Notes: generated by a model not told the origin, from the letters alone. 64,000 nucleotides of DNA from Paenibacillus gyeongsangnamensis (GCF_027533625.1 NZ_JAQAGZ010000020.1:111072-175071), one strand, 5' to 3'. Positions 31,890 to 40,708 are shown, counted from the stretch's first letter. Made by a program: numbers and translations.

Positions 31890-33356
31890 ATGCCGCAGTT
31901 CGACGAGCTGCTCGCGGAGTCTCACCGGCGCGGCATCCGCGTCATCATGGACCTCGTAATCAACCATACGTCCGACGAGCATCCGTGGTTCGTGGAGTCG
32001 CGCTCCTCCAAAGACAACCCGAAGAGGGATTATTATATATGGCGTCCGGGCAAGAACGGGCTGGAGCCGAACAATTGGGAGTCGATCTTCGGCGGTTCGG
32101 CCTGGCAGCTCGATGAGGCGACGGGCGAGTATTATATGCATTTGTTCTCCGTCAAGCAGCCCGACTTGAATTGGGAAAACGCGGATGTTCGGCGTGAGCT
32201 GTACGACATGATCAATTGGTGGCTGGATAAAGGCATTGACGGCTTTCGGGTGGATGCGATTACGCACGTGAAGAAGATCAAATCGCTCCCGGATCTGCCG
32301 AATCAGGACCGTAAGCGTTATGTGCCTTCCTGGGACGGGCACCGCAACCGGGAGGGGCTGCTTGATTATTTGCGCGAGCTCAAGGCCGAGACGTTCGCCA
32401 AATACGATATAATGACCGTCGGTGAAGCGAACGGCGTAGAGCTGACGCAGGCGGAGGATTTCGTCGGTGAAGCCGCCGGCGTGTTCAATATGATCTTCCA
32501 ATTCGAGCATATGACGATCGATCAAGGCCCTGGAGGCAAATGGAACCTGAGACCGGATTGGAAGCTTTCCGAGCTCAAGGAGATTTTGTCGCGCTGGCAA
32601 ACGGGTCATGAGGGCAGGGGCTGGAATGCACTTTTCCTTGAGAATCACGACGTGCCGCGTTCGGTATCCCGTTTCGGCAATGACCGGGATTATCATGCGG
32701 CGTCCGCGAAGATGCTGGCGACCTGTTATATGCTGATGCAGGGGATGCCTTATATCTATCAAGGGCAGGAGATCGGCATGACGAATGTACGTTTCGATTC
32801 GTTGGAGCAGTACCGCGACGTGGAGATCATGAACTGGTTCCGCGAAGGGGCGGCTGCAGGCTTGAGCAAATCTGAGCTGCTGGAGCCAGTTTATGCTCAA
32901 GGCCGCGACAACGCCCGGACGCCGATGCAGTGGAACGGCGGGAAGCATGCGGGCTTCTCTCAAGCGGAACCCTGGATCGAAGTGAATCCGAACTACGTCG
33001 ACATCAATGTGGAGCGGCAACTGCAGGACCCGCATTCCATTCTTCAGTATTATAAAAAACTGATCCGTTTGCGCGCGTCCGAGCTTGCTGCGATCTACGG
33101 TTCTTACGAGCTTCTGCTGCCCGAGGATGAACGGGTATACGCTTATTTGCGCACGCTAGGAGAGGAGAAGCTGCTCGTATTATGCAGCTTTTGCGAGCAT
33201 ATTGCCGCGATATGCTTGCCGGAGGAGGTAGCGAAATCGCGCAGCCTGCTGCTGCTCGGCAATGTGAAGCCGGCGGAACGGATAACGGAGGACGATGCGT
33301 TAGGCGGTTCTCTTGCGCTTCAGCCGTATGAGGCGAGAGTTTACAAGCTGGTTTGA
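31890..33356 (+). CDS. GH13 oligo-1,6-glucosidase/alpha-glucosidase, N-terminally truncated (probable pseudogene)
   Basis: A 488-aa frame matching the oligo-1,6-glucosidase group from conserved region I onward: DLVINHTSDEHPWF, GFRVDAITH (nucleophile Asp), TVGEANG (acid/base Glu), LENHDVPRS (region IV), then ARTPMQWNGGKHAGFS and a C-terminal beta domain. Intact family members have about 85-90 more N-terminal residues (VYQIYPRSF through DNGYDISDY), covering the first barrel strands. Here the upstream frame closes at the DUF2264 stop codon, and no ribosome site precedes ATG 31890. I infer a deletion that fused the remaining gene to the end of DUF2264; the enzyme is probably inactive or unexpressed. 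Confidence 0.85.
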   Translation: MPQFDELLAESHRRGIRVIMDLVINHTSDEHPWFVESRSSKDNPKRDYYIWRPGKNGLEPNNWESIFGGSAWQLDEATGEYYMHLFSVKQPDLNWENADVRRELYDMINWWLDKGIDGFRVDAITHVKKIKSLPDLPNQDRKRYVPSWDGHRNREGLLDYLRELKAETFAKYDIMTVGEANGVELTQAEDFVGEAAGVFNMIFQFEHMTIDQGPGGKWNLRPDWKLSELKEILSRWQTGHEGRGWNALFLENHDVPRSVSRFGNDRDYHAASAKMLATCYMLMQGMPYIYQGQEIGMTNVRFDSLEQYRDVEIMNWFREGAAAGLSKSELLEPVYAQGRDNARTPMQWNGGKHAGFSQAEPWIEVNPNYVDINVERQLQDPHSILQYYKKLIRLRASELAAIYGSYELLLPEDERVYAYLRTLGEEKLLVLCSFCEHIAAICLPEEVAKSRSLLLLGNVKPAERITEDDALGGSLALQPYEARVYKLV

Positions 33357-33475
33357 CCGATAAAATTCTCTCTAAAAGTGCTTTGATCAGAGGCGCTTCT
33401 TCAGAATCCGTCTTTCAAGAACAGCTAAATTTCCCTTGAAGGACGATGGCAGGTTATAATAAATCAACGCGTTTG

Positions 33476-33506
33476 CGCCGTTCTTTTCCGGAGAAGACGG
33501 CGTTTT
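33476..33506 (+). terminator. Possible terminator after GH13 remnant
   Basis: CGCCGTTCTT pairs imperfectly with AAGACGGCG, followed by TTTT. Confidence 0.45.
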
Positions 33507-33539
33507 GCTGTAATCCAATAGGATGAAGGAGGACAATTC

Positions 33540-34310
33540 ATGTATTTGCCGTCATTTCAACTGGAAGGGAAGAAAGCGATCGTAACCGGGGCCGGAAGAG
33601 GGATTGGCCGCGCATTGGCGATCGGACTCGCCGAGGCGGGAGCGGATGTTGCCGTACTCGCGAGAACGCCGGACGATTTGAACCGCACAGTGGAGGAGAT
33701 TGAAGCGCTGGGCCGTCAAGCGCTGGCGCTCCCGGTGGATCTGAAGGACAAGCGGGCGCTGGAAGGCGTGATAAGGCAAGCCGAAGCTTGGGCGGGCCGC
33801 ATCGATATTCTCGTCAACAACGCCGGTATGAACATACGTACGCCTGCGCTGGAGGTATCGGAAGAAGAATGGGATACGATTATGCAGACCAATCTGAAGT
33901 CGGCTTTTTTTCTCTCTCAACAAGTGGGCCATCATATGAGAGCTGCCGGCGGAGGGTCGATTATTAATATTGCTTCCGTTGCCGGGCACGTTGCTCTCCG
34001 GACAGGAGTCGTTTACGGTTCGTCCAAAGCGGCGCTGATTCAAATGACCAAAATTCTCGCGCTGGAGTGGGGGAAATACGGCGTGCGCGTCAATGCGATC
34101 GGACCGTGGTATTTCAATACGCCGCTGACCGAGAAGCTGCTGGCTGATGAAAGCTTCGTTCAGGAAGTACTCTCCCGCACACCGATGAAGCGGATCGGAG
34201 AGATGCCCGATTTGGTTGGACCGGTGGTGTTCCTGGCGTCCGATGCGGCTGCATATATGACGGGGCAAACGCTCTATGTCGACGGCGGGATGACGATTTA
34301 CGGCTTCTAA
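33540..34310 (+). CDS. SDR family oxidoreductase (gluconate-5-dehydrogenase-like)
   Basis: A 256-aa classical SDR with TGAGRGIGRALA, NNAGMN, catalytic IASVAG and VYGSSKAAL, and a C-terminal MTGQTLYVDGGMTIYGF. The start region FQLEGKKAIVTG and the GPWYFNTPLTEKL loop resemble gluconate 5-dehydrogenase and related sugar-acid oxidoreductases; substrate is inference. AAGGAGGA lies before the ATG. Confidence 0.85.
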   Translation: MYLPSFQLEGKKAIVTGAGRGIGRALAIGLAEAGADVAVLARTPDDLNRTVEEIEALGRQALALPVDLKDKRALEGVIRQAEAWAGRIDILVNNAGMNIRTPALEVSEEEWDTIMQTNLKSAFFLSQQVGHHMRAAGGGSIINIASVAGHVALRTGVVYGSSKAALIQMTKILALEWGKYGVRVNAIGPWYFNTPLTEKLLADESFVQEVLSRTPMKRIGEMPDLVGPVVFLASDAAAYMTGQTLYVDGGMTIYGF

Positions 34311-34410
34311 AACCGGCACATTACAGCCGCTTTCCGTTTGCTTCGTGCATGGAGGGGACGCATAATCCGCACCATATCGCGCACGATATACCTGAAGAGG
34401 TGATGTCGGC

Positions 34411-34707
34411 ATGATCTGGTGGATGACCGTCGCGGCGCTGCTTTTGCCCGCACTGATGCTGGGCTTCCGTTTTACGGAGCCGCGGTCCGCTTTCTGGTTC
34501 GATACGGCAGCATTAATCTGTCTTTATGCTTTTGGCATTCTGTGCTTTGCCGCCGTTGCAAACACGATTATCGAAGGTGCGGAATCGCTGACTGAAATAC
34601 ATAACTTATTTCTGAGCCCGGTCTGGCTGACGAGCGGGGGATATTTGGGCGTTTACGTGCTGTATCGTTCCTGGATTGACTTGTTTCGGCGTTACCGGGA
34701 GATGTAG
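34411..34707 (+). CDS. Small membrane protein of unknown function
   Basis: A 98-aa protein with three predicted helices (WWMTVAALLLPALMLGF, AALICLYAFGILCFAAVAN, LSPVWLTSGGYLGVYVLY) and a basic C-terminus (DLFRRYREM). No family is recognised. GAGGTGATG lies upstream of the ATG, and a terminator follows 49 bp after the stop. Confidence 0.65.
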   Translation: MIWWMTVAALLLPALMLGFRFTEPRSAFWFDTAALICLYAFGILCFAAVANTIIEGAESLTEIHNLFLSPVWLTSGGYLGVYVLYRSWIDLFRRYREM

Positions 34708-34755
34708 AGCGGATTTTGCAAAACGATAACTGCAAAATGAATGCAATGAAGCGGC

Positions 34756-34783
34756 AGGCCTCCGGAATTTCCGGAGGCCTTTT
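34756..34783 (+). terminator. Intrinsic terminator after the small membrane protein gene
   Basis: AGGCCTCCGG-AATTT-CCGGAGGCCT followed by TTT. Confidence 0.75.
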
Positions 34784-35086
34784 GTGCGATGCAGAACGGT
34801 TTTCTCCGCAGGACTCGGCATCAAGCTCGGCCGGTTCCGGTCCGATGTGCCCCAAGCGATTCTCGAAGAGACGGAACGGCTCGCTTTTTCCTTGACGGAC
34901 GAGCATTTGATGAAAGTGGAAGAGGGCTTGTTCCATCAAGCGACCGAAATCATAACATATCATGTGGACCTCATATATAAGAAGTATACGGATCAAACGG
35001 TGCCAAGTCATAATCCCAAGGGGGAGCCTCATGTCGAAGCTGCTTATCAAACAAGCGCAAATCGTTACGATGAACGAGACGGATGA
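34784..35086 (+). CDS. Doubtful small open frame ahead of the amidohydrolase gene
   Basis: A 100-codon frame with a GTG start and no ribosome site. Its middle (PQAILEETERLAFSLTDEHL, KKYTDQTVPSHNP) looks more protein-like than random, and it runs 56 bp into the amidohydrolase gene. It could be a decayed gene or chance. It lies just behind a terminator and is the only thing I see in the 323-bp gap 34708-35030. Confidence 0.2.
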   Translation: MRCRTVFSAGLGIKLGRFRSDVPQAILEETERLAFSLTDEHLMKVEEGLFHQATEIITYHVDLIYKKYTDQTVPSHNPKGEPHVEAAYQTSANRYDERDG

Positions 35087-36362
35087 TATTCTAACCGGGG
35101 ACGTTTGGATTGAAAACGATCGAATTATCCACATCGCCCCGCGGCTTGAAGGTCTGGAGAAGCAGGCGGACCGCATCATTTATGCGCAAGGCCGCACGCT
35201 GCTGCCGGGCTTTGTACAGACGCACATTCACCTGTGCCAGACCTTGTTCCGGGGCAGGGCGGACGATCTGGAGCTGCTGGATTGGCTGAAAAAGCGAATA
35301 TGGCCGCTCGAGGCGGTGCATGACGAGGAATCAGTCTATTATTCGGCGATGCTCGGCATCGGAGAGCTGATCCGCAGCGGCACGACAACCATCTTGGATA
35401 TGGAGACGGTGCGGCATACGGAATCGGCCTTCCGGGCGATCGCGGAGAGCGGAATACGCGCGGTGTCGGGCAAAGTGATGATGGATTGCGGCGATGAGGT
35501 ACCGGAAGCGCTGCAGGAGGAGACAGAGGCTTCGCTACAAGAAAGCGTTGAGCTGCTGGAGCGATGGCACGGCCATTCGGGAGGACGAATCCAATACGCT
35601 TTTTGTCCCCGGTTCGTGGTGTCTTGTACGGAGAGATTGCTGAAGGAAGTGAGGGACTTATCCGCGCATTACGGCGTCAAGGTGCATACCCACGCCTCCG
35701 AGAACCGGGGCGAGATCGAGCTGGTGGAGCGGGAACGGGGCATGCGCAACGTCGTATACCTGGATCACATCGGTCTCGCATCGCCGCGGCTCATTCTGGC
35801 CCACTGCATTTGGCTGAATGACGAAGAGAAAAAGATAATTCGCGAGCGGGGAGTGAAGGTGACGCATTGTCCGAGCTCCAATCTGAAGCTCGCTTCGGGG
35901 ATTGCGGAGGTGCCGGATCTGCTGTCGAAGCATATACATGTCGGGCTCGGAGCCGACGGCGCTCCCTGCAACAACAATTTGGATATGTTTCAGGAAATGC
36001 GGACGACGGCCCTCATACACAATGTACACCACGGGCCGACGGTCATGGATTCGCGGACGGTTCTCCGGATGGCGACCATGGGCGGCGCCGAGGTGCTGGG
36101 AATGGAACGGGAAATCGGCAGTATCGAGACGGGAAAAAAGGCGGATTTGATCCTGCTGGATTTAAATGATTTTCATGCTTATCCCTCTTTCGATGCGAAC
36201 CCGTATTCGCGCATTGTGTACTCGGCAACCCGCGGAGACGTGGATATGGTGATGATTGATGGCAGAGTGGTCCTGGATAACAAGCGTCATCTGACCATTG
36301 ATAAATCCTTGGTGCTTAGGGAAGCGGATCGCTCGATCGAAAGGCTGCTGCAAAGATGTTAG
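35031..36362 (+). CDS. Amidohydrolase family deaminase (purine/8-oxoguanine/MTA-SAH type)
   Basis: A 443-aa metal-dependent amidohydrolase. The metal-binding HxH is in QTHIHLCQTLFRGRADD, further ligands are in VHTHASENR and LAHCIWLND, and the catalytic Asp is in VGLGADGAPCNNNLDM. The N- and C-terminal beta domain completes the fold (ETGKKADLILLDL). Relatives deaminate S-adenosylhomocysteine, guanine or 8-oxoguanine. The following XdhC and MobA-like genes, as in the Bacillus puc cluster, favour purine catabolism. ATG 35031 has AAGGGGGAG upstream. Confidence 0.8.
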   Translation: MSKLLIKQAQIVTMNETDDILTGDVWIENDRIIHIAPRLEGLEKQADRIIYAQGRTLLPGFVQTHIHLCQTLFRGRADDLELLDWLKKRIWPLEAVHDEESVYYSAMLGIGELIRSGTTTILDMETVRHTESAFRAIAESGIRAVSGKVMMDCGDEVPEALQEETEASLQESVELLERWHGHSGGRIQYAFCPRFVVSCTERLLKEVRDLSAHYGVKVHTHASENRGEIELVERERGMRNVVYLDHIGLASPRLILAHCIWLNDEEKKIIRERGVKVTHCPSSNLKLASGIAEVPDLLSKHIHVGLGADGAPCNNNLDMFQEMRTTALIHNVHHGPTVMDSRTVLRMATMGGAEVLGMEREIGSIETGKKADLILLDLNDFHAYPSFDANPYSRIVYSATRGDVDMVMIDGRVVLDNKRHLTIDKSLVLREADRSIERLLQRC

Positions 36363-36380
36363 CGGAGTGGAGGGATCGGC

Positions 36381-37475
36381 GTGGAGATGCATGAGCTGTT
36401 AGGCATTTGGGCGGAGTCCGGGCGGCGGGGGGTCATGGCTACGGTTGCCGAGGTGGAGGGACATGCCTACCGGAAGTGCGGCGCTTCCATGCTGCTGCTC
36501 GAAGGCGGCGGCCGGTTCGGCAGCATTAGCCCGGGCTGCCTGGAATCGGATCTGGAAGCCCGCGTAGAAGGTGTTCTGGAGCTTCGAAGGGAGCAATGGG
36601 TTGAATACGATATGCGGGAGGAGGACGATCTGTCGTGGGGGGAAACCATTGGCTGCGGGGGCCTTATCCGCGTCCTGCTGGAGCCGCTGAACGAATCGTT
36701 CGGGCAGATCATGACGGAGCTCAAACGCCGGCTTGACGATGGAGAAGGCGTTGTTTTATCACGGCACTTTGCGGATTCCTGGTCGGTCACAGGCTACAAG
36801 TTGGAACTTGCGAAAGCCGACTCCGCCGAGGACGGAAGGACCGTGATCCTTCAGGAGGAGCAGGGCTGCTTACTGCAGATACGGTATCAACCGTGCCCGA
36901 GGCTGCTCATCTTCGGCGCCGCGGATGATGCCATTCCTGTTGCGGGATTGGCTGCCCGGAACGGCTTCAGGGTATGGGTCGGGGATTGGCGCGAAGGCTT
37001 ATGCACTTGGGAACGTTTCCCCCGTGCGCGGCGATTTGTCGGATCTCCGGCCGAATGGATCGAAGCTGCAAAGGTGACGGAAAGAGATTATGTAGTTGTG
37101 ATGAGCCACCATTTTCCGAGAGACCGTGAGCTTCTCGCCCGGCTGCAAGGCATCGAGCTGAGCTACCTCGGCATCATGGGCTCCGTTACCAGGACGGAAC
37201 GGCTGCTGCAGGATACGGCGGTCCCGGATTGGTTTCGCTACCCGGTCGGCCTGCGCATTGGAGCGGCCGGTCCGGAGGAGATTGCCGTCAGCATCGTGGC
37301 GGAGCTGATCAGCGTCCGCAGACGGGCGGAAAGGAATGGAGAAAGGAAAGGGAGCGATGGGGAAACGGAAGGCGACCGGGATTTATTTGGCTGCTGGGGC
37401 AAGCACGCGGATGGGGCGCTCCAAGCTCGATATCGAGCTGGGGGGCGGCGTAAAGCTAGGCGCTTTAGCCCTTGA
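36381..37475 (+). CDS. pucA: XdhC family molybdenum-hydroxylase maturation protein (PucA-like)
   Basis: A 364-aa XdhC/CoxI protein. The N-terminal XdhC domain (GVMATVAEVEGHAYRKCGAS, ISPGCLESDLEA, GETIGCGGLIRVLLEP) is followed by a C-terminal Rossmann domain (LLIFGAADDAIPVAGLAARN, YLGIMGSVTRTERLL, IGAAGPEEIAVSIVAELI). XdhC proteins load sulfurated molybdenum cofactor into xanthine dehydrogenase. The last 40 residues are basic low-complexity and lie out of frame over the next gene (119-bp overlap), which suggests a lost original stop. GTG 36381 has GGAGGG 6 nt upstream. No dehydrogenase subunit genes are in the window. Confidence 0.82.
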   Translation: MEMHELLGIWAESGRRGVMATVAEVEGHAYRKCGASMLLLEGGGRFGSISPGCLESDLEARVEGVLELRREQWVEYDMREEDDLSWGETIGCGGLIRVLLEPLNESFGQIMTELKRRLDDGEGVVLSRHFADSWSVTGYKLELAKADSAEDGRTVILQEEQGCLLQIRYQPCPRLLIFGAADDAIPVAGLAARNGFRVWVGDWREGLCTWERFPRARRFVGSPAEWIEAAKVTERDYVVVMSHHFPRDRELLARLQGIELSYLGIMGSVTRTERLLQDTAVPDWFRYPVGLRIGAAGPEEIAVSIVAELISVRRRAERNGERKGSDGETEGDRDLFGCWGKHADGALQARYRAGGRRKARRFSP

Positions 37476-37995
37476 GGCCGCCCTGCGAACGGAACTGGAT
37501 TCCGTGGTTGTCGTGCTTCGCGAAGGCAGCGCAGCGTGGCTGCCGGAGGCTTTCTTGGAGGCGGAACGCGCTGGCCGAGGCCTTCGCACCGTTTGCGGGG
37601 AGTCGGACGGCGGGATGGCGTATTCACTCCGGCATGGGCTCAGGATGGCGCAGGAGCGATGGGAGCCTGATGCGGTTCTGGTCCTTCTTGCGGATCAGCC
37701 GCTGGTCGGAGCGGAGCTGATTTCCCGCTTGCTTCGAACATACGATGCGGCGGGGGCGGTGTGCGATTATTGCGCGGCGTCATACCGGGAGCAGCTATTG
37801 CCGCCGGTGCTGCTCGGGAGTCCGATGTTTCCGGCGGTGGAACGGTTAACCGGGGATGAAGGGGCTAGGGCGCTGCTGCGTCTTCCGCAATATAAGGGAG
37901 AGCTTGTTCGGGAGAGGGAGGAACAACGATTTTGGGATGCGGATACGCCCGAGGATGCGGATCGGATCGGTCTTTTTTTTCAGGGACATAGGTAA
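37357..37995 (+). CDS. pucB: MobA-like NTP transferase (PucB / molybdenum cofactor cytidylyltransferase type)
   Basis: A 212-aa nucleotidyltransferase. The signature YLAAGASTRMGRSKLDIEL covers the NTP loop, VLVLLADQPLVGAEL carries the catalytic Asp, and LPPVLLGSPMFPAVERLTGD completes the site. Such proteins make the cytosine-dinucleotide form of molybdopterin or act as PucB with xanthine dehydrogenase. It is translationally nested in the end of the XdhC gene; AAAGGGAG precedes ATG 37357. Confidence 0.82.
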   Translation: MGKRKATGIYLAAGASTRMGRSKLDIELGGGVKLGALALEAALRTELDSVVVVLREGSAAWLPEAFLEAERAGRGLRTVCGESDGGMAYSLRHGLRMAQERWEPDAVLVLLADQPLVGAELISRLLRTYDAAGAVCDYCAASYREQLLPPVLLGSPMFPAVERLTGDEGARALLRLPQYKGELVREREEQRFWDADTPEDADRIGLFFQGHR

Positions 37996-38086
37996 GGTAT
38001 GTGTTATGTTCAAGCAAATAGAGGGCTTAGGGCGACATTCGCTCCGGAGAATAGATGCCGGTAATGGCCCATCACAGGTTTCAGCT

Positions 38087-38124
38087 TAAAAAGATCTTGC
38101 CTTTCGTCAATGGCAAGATCTTTT
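38087..38124. terminator. Bidirectional terminator between pucB and the M14-like gene
   Basis: AAAAAGATCTTGCC pairs perfectly with GGCAAGATCTTTTT over a 10-nt loop. Both strands end in a T run; it serves the two converging genes. Confidence 0.85.
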
Positions 38125-38865
38125 TATCTTCATCGGCCGTACGCGATAATTCGAAACCGCCGCCGAATTCGTACAGGATTCCTCATCCGTAACCAGGTTT
38201 GACTCAATTAAAAGCTGCCGGACAATTTGCAATTGATAATGAACCCGCTCGGAGAAAGGCAAGCTCCAGCACGTTTCCACGGTGATGGCCCGGGCGTTGA
38301 TGAAGCGGTAGGCGGCGGTCCTTCCGGAGCCGCGCAGATGATGGAGGCGAACGTTGAAACGGTTCGAGGACTGGGGGATGGAACGATTGACGGATCGCAC
38401 GATTCGTCTGGCGGTAACGGCGGATTGACGGTCAGGCTGAGTCACCAAGGTTTGGCCAAGCACATGTCGGTTGAATTGCGATAAGCCGTTCGCTTCATGT
38501 AAATCGATGAACCAGGAAGGACGGTGCCGCTGCATTAACCCGAACATAGCGGCGGAAAGAGGGTGACAGGCACCTTGGCTTGGTCTGCGGGGGAAGGTAC
38601 GGTTCAAATCGGGAATTCCGCGGATTCGAAGCCGGTAAGCCTCCTGATTGACAATGGGCACAAGAATGAGCTTCCCCGCTTGAATGAACATTTCACCCTC
38701 CTGAAGCAAGCCTAGCAGTTTCTTCGCTGCGTTTACGCTGGCTCTTTCATTGCCATGGACGCCGGATGTGATCATTAAGGTGCTTCCCGGGGAGCTTCCG
38801 TTGGCAATATAATATGGGGTCTTCCACGGCTTGCCTTTCCCTAGCCAATGACTCGTTACCTTCAT
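38107..38865 (-). CDS. M14/succinylglutamate-desuccinylase-like zinc hydrolase
   Basis: A 252-aa protein with the HxxE zinc motif in MITSGVHGNERASVNAA (residues about 30-46), PIVNQEAYRLRIRGIPDLNR in which the RxxxDLNR substrate site is clear, FIDLHEANG (third zinc His), and a late ITVETCWSLP with the probable catalytic Glu. The family includes aspartoacylase and small carboxypeptidases; substrate is unknown. ATG 38865 has GGGAGGTGA upstream; the longer frame to 39012 is not supported. Its stop lies inside the shared terminator. Confidence 0.75.
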   Translation of the reverse strand: MKVTSHWLGKGKPWKTPYYIANGSSPGSTLMITSGVHGNERASVNAAKKLLGLLQEGEMFIQAGKLILVPIVNQEAYRLRIRGIPDLNRTFPRRPSQGACHPLSAAMFGLMQRHRPSWFIDLHEANGLSQFNRHVLGQTLVTQPDRQSAVTARRIVRSVNRSIPQSSNRFNVRLHHLRGSGRTAAYRFINARAITVETCWSLPFSERVHYQLQIVRQLLIESNLVTDEESCTNSAAVSNYRVRPMKIKRSCH

Positions 38866-39054
38866 GAAAACGTCACCTCCCGGGTAGTTTAACGTACGAC
38901 AGAAGCTCGTTTCCCGCAACGGACAAAGGGCTAGATCGTGCCGCGGATTATGCATCGGCAAAGAAAATCGTTGCACTAGACAGGAGCCCAAACCATCCCG
39001 GGCTCCGCGCATATGGATATTTAGAGCGTACGTGTGTCAGAAGGAGGAGGACAA

Positions 39055-39786
39055 GTGGGAGGTTTAGCGACCAAGCACAATGTATCCAAAGTATTGATGA
39101 AGCATCAGGAGCTGAGCCGGTATGTTCCGGAGACCCGCTTCTACGATCCGGAGCTGCTGCGGACCATGCTGCAGCGCTACAAGATGGTTTATGTCAAGCC
39201 TAATAACGGCACGGGGGGACGGGGCATCCTGAGGGCCGAAAAGACGGAGAACGGCTATCGCTATCAGTTCAATACAAAAGTTCACATCTTTCGTACCTTC
39301 CAGGGGATGGTGCAATCTATGAAACAGTTAATGAAAGACACGCCCTATGTCGTTCAACAGGGCATTCACTTGCTGAAGCATAAGGGAAGGGCCTTCGACT
39401 TGAGGATTATGGTCCAGGTGAATCCGCGCGGGGAATGGGAAACGACGGGCATTCTCGGCCGAGTAAGCCATCCGGACAAAATCGTAACCAATCTTGCGAG
39501 AGGCGGCGTCGCGGTCTCGATTGAAACGCTGATGAAAGAACGGGCGAGCGACCTGGCCCAATTTAAGTCACGGCTGTATAAGTTCGGAGAACGTGCTTCC
39601 CGGCACCTGCATAAAGCTTTCCCGCGAATCAAGGAGCTGGGCCTCGATATCGCGTTAGACCGCGACTTGAAGATCTGGATTCTGGAGGCCAATCCGCGGC
39701 CGGCCATATACGGCTTCAAGGACCTGAAGGATAAAAGCATTTACCGAAAAATTTACCGTTATCACAAAGCCTACGGAGACCGGTAA
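39055..39786 (+). CDS. YheC/YheD family endospore coat-associated protein (ATP-grasp fold)
   Basis: A 243-aa ATP-grasp-like protein with MVYVKPNNGTGGRGILRAEK (nucleotide-binding strand and Gly-rich loop), VVQQGIHLLKHKGRAFDLRI, VSHPDKIVTNLARGG and IWILEANPRPAIYGFKD (metal-binding Glu-Ala-Asn). YheC/YheD proteins are found in the spore coat of Bacillus. GTG 39055 follows GGAGGAGG at 4 nt, better than GTG 39034. Sporulation context is by family only; no sporulation sigma-factor promoter was identified. Confidence 0.85.
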   Translation: MGGLATKHNVSKVLMKHQELSRYVPETRFYDPELLRTMLQRYKMVYVKPNNGTGGRGILRAEKTENGYRYQFNTKVHIFRTFQGMVQSMKQLMKDTPYVVQQGIHLLKHKGRAFDLRIMVQVNPRGEWETTGILGRVSHPDKIVTNLARGGVAVSIETLMKERASDLAQFKSRLYKFGERASRHLHKAFPRIKELGLDIALDRDLKIWILEANPRPAIYGFKDLKDKSIYRKIYRYHKAYGDR

Positions 39787-39810
39787 GCGATTCTTTCCGG
39801 TAAGGTCTCA

Positions 39811-39912
39811 CCAGGATAAACGGCTACGCCGTCCTTGTATTACAAGGACCAGCGAGTTTACCAAGGTTGATGCGAAGCTAAAAGCTACGAAAACTTATAA
39901 ATTTTTATCAAC
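39811..39912 (-). repeat. Dispersed palindromic repeat, copy 3 (inverted)
   Basis: The same element as at 9433 in reverse orientation: read leftward it gives TTGATAAAAATTTATAAG, then TAGCTTCGCATCAACCTTGG, then the second hairpin. It sits between the convergent ends of the YheC/D and NlpC/P60 genes. Confidence 0.85.
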
Positions 39913-39973
39913 TAAAAAAGGAACAAGCAGAGCTCTTCCCAGGGAGAAGTGCTCTGCTTGCCCACGGCAGCTA

Positions 39974-40708
39974 TTAATCCTCGCCATGCTCGTTTTTGGA
40001 CGAATGTGTTTTATGCGTTTTGCTGTGCTTTGTGTGCTTTTTGCTATGTGTACCGGCGACATGTCCGGATGTCTTCTGAGGCGACGGAGTCGTGACAGCC
40101 GGTGCCGGAGCGGTCGGCTGCGTTGTCTTCTGAGGCGCCGGAGTTGTAACAGCCGGTGCAGGAGCGGATGGCTGCGGTGCAGCCACGGCTTGTCCGTTAC
40201 CCGGAATGACCCGGCGTGCGGTTACGAAGCCCCGGTCCCATGCGCTGCCCGCAAAGTTGGAGATCGTCACGCCAATACCTACGCGATACGTATGAATGAC
40301 TTGGTTGTTGCCCATATAAATGCTGACATGATTGATAATGCCGTCATGATTCGTATCCGAGAAGATCAAATCGCCGGGCTGCAGCTGATCTTTTGCAACA
40401 GGTGTGCCTACCGTCGATTGCTGTCTGGAATTGCGGGGCAAGTTGATGCCGTTTTGCTTAAACACATATTGCGTAAAGGAGGAGCAGTCAAAGAGATCCG
40501 TTCTTCCGGAAGCTGCCCCGAAGCGGTAAGGCACTCCAAGAAACCGTTTCCCGGTAGCGATCACGTTGTCGGCGACGCTGGAGCTGGATACGGTGGCCGC
40601 ATGAGCCTGCTGAGGGGTTACTACCATACTTCCGGAAAAAGCAATCGCGAATGTCAGTGTAATTCCTGCTAAAGTTTTAACGAATTGGCTTTTCTTCATG
40701 TTGTTCAT
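39974..40708 (-). CDS. Secreted NlpC/P60 family peptidoglycan endopeptidase with His-rich tail
   Basis: A 244-aa exported cell-wall hydrolase. The signal peptide (residues 1-37) ends at AHA. The NlpC/P60 domain carries the catalytic Cys in LFDCSSFTQYVF, the His in IINHVSIYMG and a third polar residue in QVIHTYR. It cuts D-Glu-to-diamino-acid peptide bonds. After the domain come two copies of an 18-residue Pro/Ala/Thr repeat (PAPAVTTPAPQKT, PAPAVTTPSPQKT) and a His/Lys/Ser-rich tail, probably wall- or metal-binding. The gap 40709-41151 upstream contains no gene and no riboswitch that I can recognise. Confidence 0.87.
   Translation of the reverse strand: MNNMKKSQFVKTLAGITLTFAIAFSGSMVVTPQQAHAATVSSSSVADNVIATGKRFLGVPYRFGAASGRTDLFDCSSFTQYVFKQNGINLPRNSRQQSTVGTPVAKDQLQPGDLIFSDTNHDGIINHVSIYMGNNQVIHTYRVGIGVTISNFAGSAWDRGFVTARRVIPGNGQAVAAPQPSAPAPAVTTPAPQKTTQPTAPAPAVTTPSPQKTSGHVAGTHSKKHTKHSKTHKTHSSKNEHGED

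Noticed and set aside
31410..33035. 541-codon minus-strand frame opposite DUF2264 and GH13
   Set aside because: Both plus-strand genes show clear family motifs; the reverse translation is Arg/His/Leu-rich without any recognisable motif.
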